Assembly (NCBI RefSeq): GCF_910591885.1
Contig: NC_063286.1
Location: 4,650,001 to 4,714,000 of the forward strand
Direction: 5' to 3'
From: Bombus terrestris
Lineage: Eukaryota; Arthropoda; Insecta; Hymenoptera; Apidae
Length of the DNA: 64,000 nt
Below are positions 33,175-45,060 of the stretch, piece after piece. Made by a program: the position numbers and the translations under genes. Positions within the stretch are counted from its first letter, which is position 1; every line of letters starts with the position of its first letter. The notes beneath the pieces were generated by a model, which worked only from the letters and a program-made list of their open reading frames with translations, had not been told where the DNA came from and did no database searches.

Positions 33175-34440
33175 TCATAGTCATAAAATTTAAAACATAC
33201 ATTTTTCTCATTTATACATTATTATTACTAGACCGTTTGCACTTATCATCTGTATAACATCCTTTATATGCATCTTCATTGTGCTTTTCAAAAGGGTAAA
33301 GAACATTTTAATATTTTGCACTCGCTTGGTGTAGCCGCGCTATCTTGCACGAGGACATACGATGTCGGGGCGTGTCTGTTAAATAGAGATTACCAGGTAT
33401 CCGAAGAGCAAAGTTGCAGGAGATTACATAGAGCATGTGATGTAGCTAATATGCAAACCTATATTCTATATATACATATAAGATGATTTAAACCTCGTAA
33501 TGCGAGAATTTCACTCTGGCATTCGCCTCGTAACGACTACATCTTTATACAGCTCACCCTAAACTTAACTCATTGGTGTTAATCATCTTTAATATAATTA
33601 AAAAAAGAAACATCAATGCGTTATAGATGTAGTTAGATGGTAGAGTCACATTCGGCCCACGCTGGTCAGTAACGCTAGCGTGACTTAATTTTTATTTCAT
33701 TCCATTTTGTAAATGTATCATAAATACTTTTGTGTATAGCTCAAAATTAAGACTATCAGTAGGTTGCGCATGGTGAACATATATGTGTATATGTATACAT
33801 GTATAAATATCTATTGACTCTAATTATTAATACATATGTACATGAGGAACAGACAGACAAAATGTACGGTACTCGTAAACAACATTATGTTTGTTATATT
33901 GCAGAACTTTTTTTAATATAGTAATATAGTTTTGTATAATCAAATAACTGGATTTTTCGGTATACTGGTAGATATATTTCTAGTTACATAATATTAATTA
34001 TAATATGGCTCAATAAATTTAACAATTATAAATTCTAATATACTAATTTCTTTCTAATATACTAATTAGCCATAATTTAAGTGAAAATTAAAAAAAATAC
34101 ATAGTGATAAAGATATTTTTGCATATAGCTTGGAAATTTGAGCCGAGTAATTGTATTGGGTAAAGTTTTTCAGAATGACGATGTTGACAACATATTTTAA
34201 GCATTCTGTAAATAATTATCAAAATTATTTTACAAATTACTAACCATTTAATTCTGTTACGTGATTTAAATGTAATATCTTAAAGAAATTTTGTAAATAT
34301 CGGAGAACAGCTTCGACTATTATTCATGCTAATCGTTGTTAATACCTGTTACGGAACTCTTGCGGCGGAATACGCTGTTAACGGCTAACAGTCGGCATTG
34401 GCATCGCGTTTCAAGGTTACAGGAACGTTGTGAAGTAACC
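33175..34440. other. Non-coding sequence
   Basis: A GC-richer island lies at about 33320-33440 and a palindromic cacgctggtcagtaacgctagcgtg block at 33657-33681. No gene was recognised. Confidence 0.4.
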
Positions 34441-34449
34441 GTGTGCACT

Positions 34450-34553
34450 GTATGACGTAATGCGGTGCGCAGACACGCGCGGTATAAGAGCGCCTCGAGG
34501 TCCTTGTGCAATTAGCTCCGTCCATCGTGTACGGTTACGCAACAACGCAAAAG
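34450..34553 (+). promoter_or_regulatory. TATA-box promoter and short non-coding first exon
   Basis: A GC-rich patch with a CRE-like TGACGTAA at 34453-34460 and TATAAGAG at 34483-34490. A probable start site lies about 30 bases downstream (around 34510-34516). The first exon then ends in CAAAAG|GTGAGC at 34553. No ATG occurs in the exon, so it would be a 5' UTR exon spliced to a distant coding exon. It may be an alternative start for the PDZ gene on the same strand, or belong to another gene. Confidence 0.42.
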
Positions 34554-36016
34554 GTGAGCGCGACCTATCCTGACAGCTAGTCGCATTAACGTGCCACAGT
34601 TGTCGCTGCTGGCAATGTCAAGGACGTACGTATGATGTTTATATCTGCAACCTACTATTGCGGTATTAAACGAAGCTTGGAATGTTATGTGACTAAGTGG
34701 AGAGAGGCGGATAGCATAATTGGCACGACTGATTCTTAAACGACAACTGACCTCATCTAAATGTAATAATCACATTATTATTAGTTACATTAGTCACTCG
34801 CGTTGACTTTATGCAGGGAAAGAGCCATAGATTCACGTGTCAGAAGAATGTTTTCGTTGATTGCTTTGTAAAGTAATTTCATGCATTTGTTTGACATGCT
34901 TGAATATTGTTCTGTAATAAGATAATAATAACTTCCTGGAAAAACTTCTGAAATTTCTTAATATCAATCTAAAAATACTTCAAATGTTGCTTCATCTGTT
35001 CTTCTTCAGTTAAAAAATGTTAATAATATTTACATCTAGGGAAAGAGTCATGGATTGATGCTAATGTATCAGAGGAAATGTTTCACTTATTTCCTGGTAA
35101 AATAGTTTCTTAGGTTTGTTTGAAATAGTTTGAATAGCGGAAGTTAGTTTTTGTAATTTCTGTTTTTGATTTATTTTTCCTTTATTTTTACTAGTAGTAG
35201 AAATTATGTTATCAAGTTATTCCATAAAAGATGTAGCCTGTAGTTGTATGAATTTAACACATTAAAGATTAGACATGTGGGATTTATTAATAAATAATAT
35301 TTGAACAATCTATTATCTATTTTTTTCTAAGATAATAATTGGATGCCATTCTTCCTAGACAGAAAAAGAGAATGTCTATCAAATCGAATTTAACAAGATC
35401 ACGTTGAGGTGGGATTATGTATTTGACTATTCGTTGTGCTATTTTTAAAGGCTTACAGTAGTATCAGCTAATTGGGAGTTGCATATGTAAGCAATAAGAT
35501 TAACGAAATAAAGAGAATAAATGTAATGAAAACACTAATAATAAGTGAAAATATTAGTGATGTAGATTAATATTTGTTGTGAAGCCAATTAGACTAATTA
35601 TCTATATCATGTGAGTAATTTTTAAATTTCATCATCAGTTTATTTTGAATAAGTACAAGTACATTAAAAAATGGAATCATATTTACAGAAGAGATAATAG
35701 AGAAGTAGGAAAATTTCATTTTGATGATAAAAATGGAAAACTAACTAAATTATTCCAAAATTCTAAACAAAGCAGTCTTAACATTACATTTTAACATTTT
35801 TGTTATTTAATAATGATATATATGTAAAATGGAGAATCAGTGAAATGTTTTAATTATTTAAAAATTCTAGGCAGTTCAATTGGTAATTACTGGGACTAGG
35901 CGCGATTTCACCTATTGTTGTCAAGGTCAACATTCTGAAGAACTTTTTCCTTATCTTAAAACATAACCGTCGCATCGCTCGGCTTTCTTTTCCAAAATAT
36001 TCGTACAAAACGCCAA
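34554..36016. other. AT-rich sequence, possible intron
   Basis: No gene is seen. Two related segments (around 34813-34870 and 35037-35100, sharing gggaaagag.catggatt) look like an old local duplication. Confidence 0.4.
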
Positions 36017-36648
36017 TTAACACTTTGAGTGCTGTGAGCACATATAGGTGTCTAGCGAAAGCTATCGGTGTGGACTCAGTACATATATATGTCTTTTCTG
36101 TAAGTGCCCGGCATGGACTAAGGACGCATGTATGGGTTTTTCAATTTTTCCGAACACCTACACAGAAGTAATACTATTAAGTTTGTGTGAAATAAATATA
36201 AATGCATTCCTTACGGCAGTAAACAAATGCCAATAGTGCCCCGTTATTGTTGAAGTGGTCGCCACTTGTAAGAAAACTCTACATCTGGTTTTTTTAGTTT
36301 TCTCAAGCACTGAATTTTTCACACACAACTAAATAATTAACTTGCGTTATATTTACTAAATTTAGTTTTCTAGTTTATTGTTTTCTAGTTTATTACCCAA
36401 ATTCTAGTTAACTGTAAATTTCAATGTTTATAATAAATAATTAAAAATAACTAAAAAATAACGTCCTTGAATTATTTAATCTCGTGCAAAAGAATTACTA
36501 TAACTTATTACGATTTTCGCTTTGAATAGTCAATCAACAGAGTTCCGTCTAACGAAAAAGTATTCCGTCCACAGCGATCGTCAGCGCTAGACGCGCGCCG
36601 TCCGTACGGACGACATAGGCCGCGAGTAGTCAGCACTCAAAGGGTTAA
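36017..36648. mobile_element. piggyBac-like MITE, family P1, copy 2
   Basis: A 632-bp copy of 4935-5566, with TTAA at 36017-36020 and 36645-36648. The left terminus has one change (CACTTTGAGTGC); the right terminus is intact. Identity to copy 1 is about 96% by eye. Confidence 0.93.
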
Positions 36649-39056
36649 ATTTAGGTTAGGATTACACTTCGTTCTATCTAAACTTAGATTACGAGAGAGA
36701 TAATTTCTTAATATTGTCTAAATAGAAAACAAAAATCAATGCTATATATGTAGATTGGCTTAAAATAGTACCCGAACACTATTAGATGGCCGGCAACACT
36801 AACAAACAATTTTCAATGAATCGATTGATATATGGAATATTGAACTTTATTCTAATCTTCACTTGGTCAGACATGTAACAAATATACTCCTTGTCATTGA
36901 AAAATTGTTTAGAGTATAAAAATTTATAAAATGAATTGTTAAATAATACATATAATATTAAGTATAACTTGCTTTATAACCTGAAAATTAAAGCGGTGAT
37001 TATATGTACAGGGAAAAATTGTTAAGTATTGGCAACATATTTCAAGGTAATTGAAATTGGTAAGTTTGCCACAATTTTTAGTTCCCTGAATACTTCTGTT
37101 GAATTTTATATCAACAAAAGTTAAAATGTTTGTAATATTTTTATTATTAATTATCGGTTCTATATAAAAGAGAATTTTTATTGAATGGATATTTACGGGA
37201 AACAGGTCGGATCTTAATTTTTATAAAAGAATGTGCATTAATATTTATAATATATTATGTCGGTGAGTAATAAATATTTAATTAGTTAAAAAATTTCTAA
37301 AATGGGAAATATATATATATATATATATATGTATATATCTATGCATAATGTACAATATAAATATTTATAATAAATCACTTTCAACAAATAGAAAATTCTT
37401 CTATTTTATATCAGTATTATGATGATTAATGCATCGAAAAATGATTAATTTTTGCACTTGTGATGATATATGTAGGTTTCATTAGAAGTAGATATTGTTG
37501 TTTGCTCTATACCCAGCGATTAGAAGAATGTGCAAGTAGTGAAGGAGAACATGTGTCCGTATCAAGATCAGCGGATACATGGTTGATCAGACGTTGTTTT
37601 TTCAATGAATTCATGAGCTATGAATACATTTATACATAGTATTCAAACGTCATGTTACGAGAGATCAATGTCGTAGAATATAAAATTTGTAATAGTGAAG
37701 ATAGTCACTCTTTTTAATTGGTTGTTTAGAGTTGTTTCAAGTATTATAATAGTTGATTAGCAATACAGCTGATATCATAAGTTGAGTTTTATAATTTCTA
37801 GAAAAGACTGGTTTAGCAATTGTAACGTTTATGCAAATGCATATTTCAATAGGATATAAGTACGTAAAATTTGTTTTGTCGCTAGACTATTACAAAAATG
37901 TATTTTTATGTTGCATATTTTCCATATGTTTAGCGTATTTATCCGTTTGAGTTCTAGGGGTCTTTGAAAAACAAAAGCGCTCGTCATATTTGTTATTTTT
38001 ATGAAATACATCTATATTATCATATATGCGCACTATTAGTTTATAAATATTTCAAGTTTTGTTCAATAAAGATTATTGAGAAGATAACAATGAAATACAA
38101 AATACCGTCAGTCGTCCGTAATGTTCAAATGTACTCGGACTTTTCGACACAAAATCTAAACAATGCAATCGCGCTGCTTGGGACTCAAACGGTTAGTAAA
38201 TATTGACAAAAGGAGAGCCAGAGCTAATGATCTTGACCTTCATATGTGTTACCTTCAGGAGGGTTTAATCTCAAACTAATAAATACACCTTGGTATGTTA
38301 CTAACGAAATAAACAATTTATTGTAAAATTCATCCAAATAAAACAAAAAAAAAAAAAAAAAAAAAGAGAGAAATATTCCTCAAATAGTTATTTACAAAAA
38401 TATGGAGATATGTACCACTAAGTACATTGCAGTCTGCCTATACATAAATTTCTAGCATGTATCTGCAAACACGGACGTAGCCGACGCGATAGTCGCATTT
38501 ATCTCGCAGTTTTTATTTTAAAGAAACATCGCACGCATTGCCCCATTTGCTTCGCGAGCTCCGTTTGCTCGTAAAAGTCTAGTCCAACCCAATACCAATT
38601 CCACATACAAGAGAAGTGGCCCTATTTTCGGTCAAGATACATCTCTCTTAAAAATTCCTCGCTCGTCTGCTTTGCCTATGTGTTAATTTGTTATTGGAAT
38701 GGGCTAGATTTTTACGAGCGATTGAAGCAAGCGTGTAACACTTGTTGTGTTTCTTTACCATACATATCCGAAGATTATTTAGGGAAATGTGCTTGACAAC
38801 ATATGCCAGGGTTAAGATCATTAGATTTGGGTCCACTTTTCTCAACATTTGCCTCATATTTTATTATAAAACTATATGTAGAAATATATTACATATGTCG
38901 TATACATTTATGATAATTTTTTGTTTATGAGAAGTTCATAAAACTGATGCTAACGTCTTTCAATTCACGTATCATCTTTCCAAGTTTTCTAATTAAGTAA
39001 TAGTATACACAAATGTATGGATTAATAATGACTCATTAAAAGGATAACAACATAAA
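36649..39056. other. AT-rich non-coding sequence
   Basis: It contains a small inverted repeat at 37011-37086 (CAGGGAA ... TTCCCTG, with interior GGTAATTGAAATTGG repeated inverted), a (TA)n run near 37311-37330 and an A-run at 38342-38365. A GC-richer block lies at 38460-38620. No gene is supported. Confidence 0.45.
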
Positions 39057-39533
39057 CATATACATACATACATACATACATACATACATACATACATACA
39101 TACATACATACATACATACATACATACATACATACATACATACATACATACATACATACATACATACATACATACATACATACATACATACATACATACA
39201 TACATACATACATACATACATACATACATACATACATACATACATACATACATACATACATACATACATACATACATACATACATACATACATACATACA
39301 TACATACATACATACATACATACATACATACATACATACATACATACATACATACATACATACATACATACATACATACATACATACATACATACATACA
39401 TACATACATACATACATACATACATACATACATACATACATACATACATACATACATACATACATACATACATACATACATACATACATACATACATACA
39501 TACATACATACATACATACATACATACATACAT
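39057..39533. repeat. (CATA)n microsatellite, about 119 units
   Basis: An uninterrupted tetranucleotide array of about 477 bp. Its translations (MYVC repeats) in three frames of the minus strand are artefacts. Both edges are non-repetitive. Length is likely to vary between individuals and to be limited by assembly. Confidence 0.98.
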
Positions 39534-39680
39534 GTACTCTCCCTCTCTTTCTGTGTGTGTGCGTGTTATTCTTTTGATGAATCATTACTAATCCATACAT
39601 TTGTGTATACCATATATATAGTATATTACATAAGTTATAATCAATTTGTAGAAGCTAAATATATCGGATAATCTAAAAGT

Positions 39681-40305
39681 CAGTGTACCCATGATTTTTT
39701 AGACACCGATAGCCGGACAAAAATATGTTTCGAGTAAAAGTTTATCAGCTTTCTGTCTACTAGAAATTATAATATTATCAATTTCAAAAAAGCTTTCCCT
39801 TTGATGAAAAATCAAGGTCACCTCTATTATTATTTTTTTTTATTTTTTTTTATTTTTTTTTTTTTAGACGAAACAATTTATACTCCATTCAATGCACTTT
39901 TAATTTTCTGTAAAAAGATATTATGGTAGTTGGGTCCGAAAACCATTACTTTAACAAATGTTGTAGCTTTAATGTTATAAAATTTACCTCACGAAAGACA
40001 AGGGAAACATAAGAACAGGGAACTTTCACACGATAAATTGCACAACATTGCAGTTAAAATATCTTTTAAACTAACCATTTTTCGACCCAGTAATTTTTTG
40101 CAAAGAATTTATAAATTCATCGAATGCCGTATGCAAAATTGTATTAATTCATTTAAAAAAAATGAAGGTAATTTTGATTTTTCATCGAAGTAAAATTTTG
40201 TTTAAGTCCTTAACATTGCATTTGTAGTTGATGGGAAGCTATTGAACTATTCCGATTATTAGAAGTGCCTGAAAAATCGCGGGGACTAATTTTTAGACCA
40301 CTCTG
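39681..40305. mobile_element. Possible MITE with degenerate long inverted repeats
   Basis: The left end is CAGTGTACC and the right end complement is CAGAGTGGTC. Inside both arms GATTTTTYAGRCAC recurs inverted, as does the block TTTGATGAAAAATCAAGGTC at 39799-39818 with a counterpart near 40170-40192. T-rich expansions lie at 39831-39865. No transposase is present, and the target duplication is unclear. Confidence 0.45.
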
Positions 40306-40681
40306 TAAATCAGATATCGCGATGTGCTGTCGTCAGTAACATATAATACCACTGAAATGAAATATATAAATATTCAATAACAGAACAATGTTTCACGAGT
40401 TGCGGAAATATTGTTCAGCGTGAAAATATGACAAAATTCGTTGTGAGAAGAAATCGTAGTTGATACAACACTGAAATATGTATTCTCGTGGACGTAGAAG
40501 CAAAGTTCAGGCATAATATAACATGGAAGAATTTTCACAATTGGAAGATATTAACGATCGAAAAACAATAGTAAATGTGTAGATCGAACTCAAACTCCCC
40601 GATTTTGATGAGTTTTTAATATGTGGTGAGAGGCGTAATTGTAAGCAACGTTTTCCTATACATGTTGGTGACGTTGACCTT
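40306..40681. other. Non-coding sequence
   Basis: No gene is recognised. It may be part of the DNA transposon whose arms start at 40682. Confidence 0.35.
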
Positions 40682-41300
40682 AGTTCCGAGATACATCTTC
40701 GCAAAAAACTGTTGGTATCAACACAGTGAATTCTGTCCATAGTTGTGCATGTGTGGCAACGTAGCATTAATATTGGTTGCTGGCCGCCGAACGCTTATCT
40801 TCTGTTTATAAACGAGGGTCGGACGTGTTTAAGGGACCCATATAGAACATGCGCATACGAGGCTGCAAGAAATGTTTGTTATAACTCACTTAAAAGTGAA
40901 CATCATCAATGTATCGGTTTTGGCTTAATTTTTTAAAATATGGCCATAGGTTAGGTAACAGACAACAATATAATTTGTTATTATTTTACGGGAAGCGTTG
41001 CAGGCCGCTTCAACCGAGTTTGAAAAACCAATTCAAACCCAAATTCAATATATTGATGATATCTACCTTTAACTGAATTGTAAGTTGTAACAGACGTTTC
41101 TTACGACCTCGCATATGCTCGTTGTGCACGGAGTTTTTAACGGGCTCGCTTGACCCTCATTTATATAGAGGAGATAAGCGGCCGCCGGCCCGAAACTATT
41201 ACCGATACATACTCTACCACAGACGCACAACTATAAGCAGAATTCACTATAGCAGCACCGACAGTTTTTTGCAAATATGTATGTCGAAAATTAAGACCGA
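40682..41300. repeat. Inverted pair of family A arms around a 415-bp core
   Basis: The left arm 40682-40780 and the inverted right arm 41196-41300 share GAATTCTG, CATAGTTGTGC / TATAGTTGTGC and ACTGTYGGT. The core contains GC-rich sequence (about 41100-41190) without coding signature. An hAT remnant starts 180 bp further right, so the arms may be terminal or subterminal repeats of that hAT family, which is inference. Confidence 0.55.
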
Positions 41301-41480
41301 TAGCCAGTAACATGTGTAGGAAACAGTTCAGAATGGTGCCCGTTACCGCGTGTTGGAAATTCACCGAAATTGGAGATCTGTACATTTATGAAAGCAACTT
41401 TTATATGAACATGTATAATTATTAATAAATTTTGGTGAAACCCTGATAACGAGATATGAAGAAATTTTTTGGCTAAGTAT

Positions 41481-41790
41481 AACAAACTATTCCAAATGAT
41501 TCGACGTTACGTAAAAATTACCTTGGTGAGTGTCGTAAATTGGCGATTTACAATATTAGGGAGGATATTGCTGAAAACAATGTGTGGATTTTTCTTGATG
41601 AAGCAACAGATAAAATAGATCGAGACAAATTAATGATTGGAAAAATGTCTGAGAATCAAATATCAGTTTCCCATACATCTATACGTCTTGTGATGATGAA
41701 CGCTCATTCTCAGCTTATAAGTTGATCTTAAGCGATAAACGTTATCAATTAATGTTCCATAATCTTGAAAAAATACTTACTGTAATTTAA
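41481..41790 (+). pseudogene. hAT transposase remnant with internal deletion
   Basis: Two hAT-specific parts are fused. The first reads TIPNDSTLRKNYLGECRKLA, then NIREDIAENNVWIFLDEATD, around the first catalytic aspartate. After a deletion and frameshift, the second reads CDDERSFSAYKLILSDKRYQ to LEKILTVI and a stop at 41788-41790, which is the C-terminal dimerisation region. Several hundred codons between them are missing. An intact enzyme would cut and paste its element with 8-bp duplications; this copy cannot. Confidence 0.82.
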
Positions 41791-42363
41791 ATTTTAATTG
41801 TTAACTATTACATTTAAATAATAAAATTAATATAGCACATTTTCTGTATATGTTGCATATATTTATATACTCTCGTATATGTTGACATATTATTAACACA
41901 TATTCAGCATACGTTATTTACACATTTCGACATATTTTATTGACATAAACATTCTCAGTCTGACTGTGAACAGCAAATTCAAATCAAACTGTAGGTTCTT
42001 GTAGAAATTGATCAGTTAACTGATGCATTAGAAAATAGCAATGAAGCCATTGTTATTTATGAGGTTATTCTATCCACCTTGTTCTGCTTTGTGCTGTTTA
42101 AATTGTTTATACAATCGACAGTATCTTACTGTTTGATTATGAAAAATGAAAAATCAGATAAATATAACAAGTACCAAACTGCTCCTATATATATATATAT
42201 ATAGCCATACGATTTGTACAAAGCGATAAGTATACCCTAAAGTCCTTCCTTTGAATTCCACTTCACAAATATTAATACATAGTGACCTATTAACGAATTT
42301 TATTTAACATTTTTATTCCATATGTTGTTGTAAATTACATATATATATATATATATATATATA
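41791..42363. other. AT-rich sequence ending in (TA)n
   Basis: No gene is seen. (TA)n runs occur at 42187-42202 and 42338-42363. The latter directly borders the LTR at 42364. Confidence 0.5.
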
Positions 42364-43093
42364 TGTCGGAGATGAAAGGATATCGGGGCCTTTCTTTTGG
42401 AACTTTTGGGAAGATCCCCAATATTTTAGTCCAAACTATTTATTATAGCTGTACTTAAATAATAAAACTTAGAGGTAGTTGTTATGATTAAATCCGACTA
42501 TGTTTACCCGAGGTTTGTGACAGTGGGCTTGGGCTCAAGGTGACACAACTGGTCGCCGAACGTAGCCACGGTCACGAGATAAACGTTTTTACCTAACAGA
42601 GAAGTGGCAATATTGTGGGACACACGTTGTATTAACAATCAAACCCCGGGCAGGAGCAGTGTCAGCTGTACGCGGGTCTGCCTAGCAACGGCGACTGGAA
42701 TTTTGTTGCTATCCCCGGCCAATATGCAACGAACAAACGCGATCGTAAGGAGAGGAAAATTTCCATCAGTCTTTTATTCTTGCGGTCACCTTGGAGAGTT
42801 TTCACATCGTCTTTACGTGCAGTATTATACCGAGCGTCACAGCAAACGTTACTTTGTGCTTCAAAATATATTCTACGTTTAACAAAGAGTTACCCCGTTG
42901 ACCGTGGATTCGTTATTGAACCTAAGAACATTGTCATTAACATCTCGAGTGTCTAATCACCACGGTTATTTGTCAAACTTTGTAAAAATCAATATTTGTA
43001 CCAGTAGATATAATCTCTGTTGTACAACAAAGATTATATCGGCTAGTCCGAACGAAGTTTCGTTACGCCCCTAGACCTAACGCTAACCCGACA
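42364..43093 (+). repeat. Solo LTR-like element, family L4, copy 1, inside (TA)n
   Basis: A 730-bp unit starting TGTCGGAGATGAAAG and ending AACCCGACA (TG...CA with inverted TGTCGG/CCGACA). It has (TA)n immediately on both sides. It is homologous in inverse orientation to 45607-46584, for example at GGTCGCCGAACGTAGCC and CCGTTGACCGTGGATTCGTT. A near-perfect 34-bp palindrome lies at 43007-43040. No coding sequence is supported. Confidence 0.72.
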
Positions 43094-43496
43094 TATATAT
43101 ATATATATATATATATAGTTGAATGATGCATCGAGCTATATATATTACATAGTTATTGATATACATGTACAGAAAAGACCGTTAGCGGCAGCGCTATAAT
43201 CGCTATAATCGTAATTATTATTAGAGTTATCTATATTACTGTATCTAAATATCTAATCTTTCTATTTTCATTTCCTGTTCTTCATCCGCATGTATCAGAC
43301 GTCGTTAAATACATTTCAGAGTTTATTGTACAAAAACGTACATCTTCCTCCCATCCGCAATTATCATCGCCTTTTTACTGCATCAGGCAATGCATATAAT
43401 TTTTAACTTTCACAGTGCATTGATTTTAAGTCAAACGCCAACGATCTTTTGTTTGTTGGGCTTGCGAATCATGATTACTTGAGTTAACTTCTAGCT

Positions 43497-44699
43497 TTCT
43501 TTTTCTTTCTTTCTTTAAACGTAGAGAAATCCTTATGGACTTGTCAATGTCAGACTTTACCGACTAGAATCTCACGGTGATCCGCTTGACGCTCAATGGG
43601 GATGCCCCGGGACCTCCTTTGAATTACTGTCAGAGCACTCCTGCGTCTTCTCCCGTCTGAGGGAGTCATTCCTAGGTTAATTCGGACATTGGGAAGAACC
43701 AACCATCTCAACGCTATCCCCTGGGCCGTCGTGCAAGTCTGAGGAGATCCCAGATCCTCCTCGACCTGTCGGTCCCTATGACGACCTAGGGCGGCGCAGG
43801 AACCCTACAAGGGTGGGATGTTCTCACCCTCTCCCTCTCTGTTCGCTTCTTTACGAGCATCACTCCTTCGCAATAGGAGCGAGCTGTGAGAAACTCTTGT
43901 TGCCCTCTCAGCATCGTTTTCATAACTGACATGGGGTCCAATCTCTCGCCAATCGCTAGTCGCAGCATACGACGGGGGCCTCCCACGCCGGACAAAACTC
44001 CAGCGTATGCTGGGCCGTGTCCTCGCACTCTCCGCAGTAGTGACAGGTGTTCGTCACCTCTCTTCCGATTTTCTGCGGGTATTCCCCGAATACTCCGTGT
44101 CCTGCGAGCACCTGCGTCATCCGGAAGGATAACGGAAGCCGCCCTCCGCGGTCCTTCCAAAAAAATCCAATTTATATATGTGTTCCATCCTTGTCTAGGG
44201 GAGTGCTAAATGTTTCTCCTTTCATGCTACAAAAAAAAAAATTTTTTTTTTTTTTAACGTGGTAGAAATCTTCATAGACACACTTCCCTTACTCCAGCGG
44301 GGCGGCAGAAGGTAGTGAGTGCCGGATTCTTACCGGCTAAAACGTCCACGAGCGGGGAAAACCAATGCACAAGTGCGATTATTGTCGGCCTGCTCGCTGC
44401 TTATCAAGCACACCTTTAACCAACACTCCCAGAAAGTGCATCCACAACACGCGCAAGGGGATGATGTGAACGATGAGGTGTATGAGAGGGTGGTGAGATG
44501 ATAATATGTCGTCCCTCTGCTGATGTTGCTGCTGCAGGAGCTGTTTGCTGCTGCCGCTCTCTTGTCGGTTGTGTATTACTTTTGAGAGGATTTTTGGTCT
44601 TTCCATCCCTTGTAAATCTCCAACAGGCCGAGGATTCGAACTCGTGCGCATCGTCTTCAGCGCGGGGCCTTAACGAGCGTCGCTGGCCTCCCCGCCGAG
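43497..44699 (-). mobile_element. Chimeric tRNA-headed SINE + R1-like LINE tail, copy 2
   Basis: Same architecture as 25854-26743. On the minus strand, the tRNA-like head is at 44630-44699 (CGGGGAGGCCAGCGACGC, B box GAGTTCGAATCC). A body and structured tail (44258-44350) follow, then an A-tract then T-tract (44231-44255). Next comes a LINE segment beginning with the same CTCCCCTAGACAAGGATG, followed by the LINE C-terminus, 3' UTR and a terminal (CTTT)n at 43497-43516. A perfect 9-bp duplication cttctagct (43488-43496, 44700-44708) encloses the whole, again showing transposition as one unit. Confidence 0.85.
43786..44200 (-). pseudogene. R1-like LINE ORF2 C-terminus
   Basis: Minus-strand fragment. 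In one frame it reads FRMTQVLAGHGVFGEY, then TNTCHYCGECEDTAQHTLEF followed by CPAWEAP. This is the Cys-Cys-His-Cys zinc-knuckle region found after the reverse transcriptase of R1-type LINEs. After a frameshift near 43985 the tail continues as RRMLRLAIGERLDPMSVMKT and CEGVMLVKKRTERER. It forms the 3' part of the chimeric element and carries no RT domain. Confidence 0.8.
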
Positions 44700-44708
44700 C
44701 TTCTAGCT

Positions 44709-45060
44709 AATTGGAAAGTATTTAACTCTTAATGTGGCATTGTATATCATAGTAAGTATTCTAATTGCTTTAGAAGAAAGTTCCTTAATGATTTTACTGT
44801 TTATTTAATTAAAATCGAGAATTTTCTCGCTCAATTTTAATTTTAGCAACAGTAGCTCAAGTAGCTATAAGGACTGTTTGAAGCGATATTTGATTCATTA
44901 AATTGAAACATATTATAGAATCATGTTTTTTTTCTAAGAGATTTAATATCTCATAATAAATTAATAAAATAATAATAGTAATATATATACTATATTTAAT
45001 AATGTAGTATAATATCATATGGCATATAATATATATAACATATATTTAGTTATTGTGTGT
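44709..45060. other. AT-rich non-coding sequence
   Basis: Nothing recognisable is seen. Confidence 0.5.

Noticed and set aside
39022..39600. Three long open frames of MYVC repeats on the minus strand
   Set aside because: Direct translation of the CATA microsatellite; not a gene.
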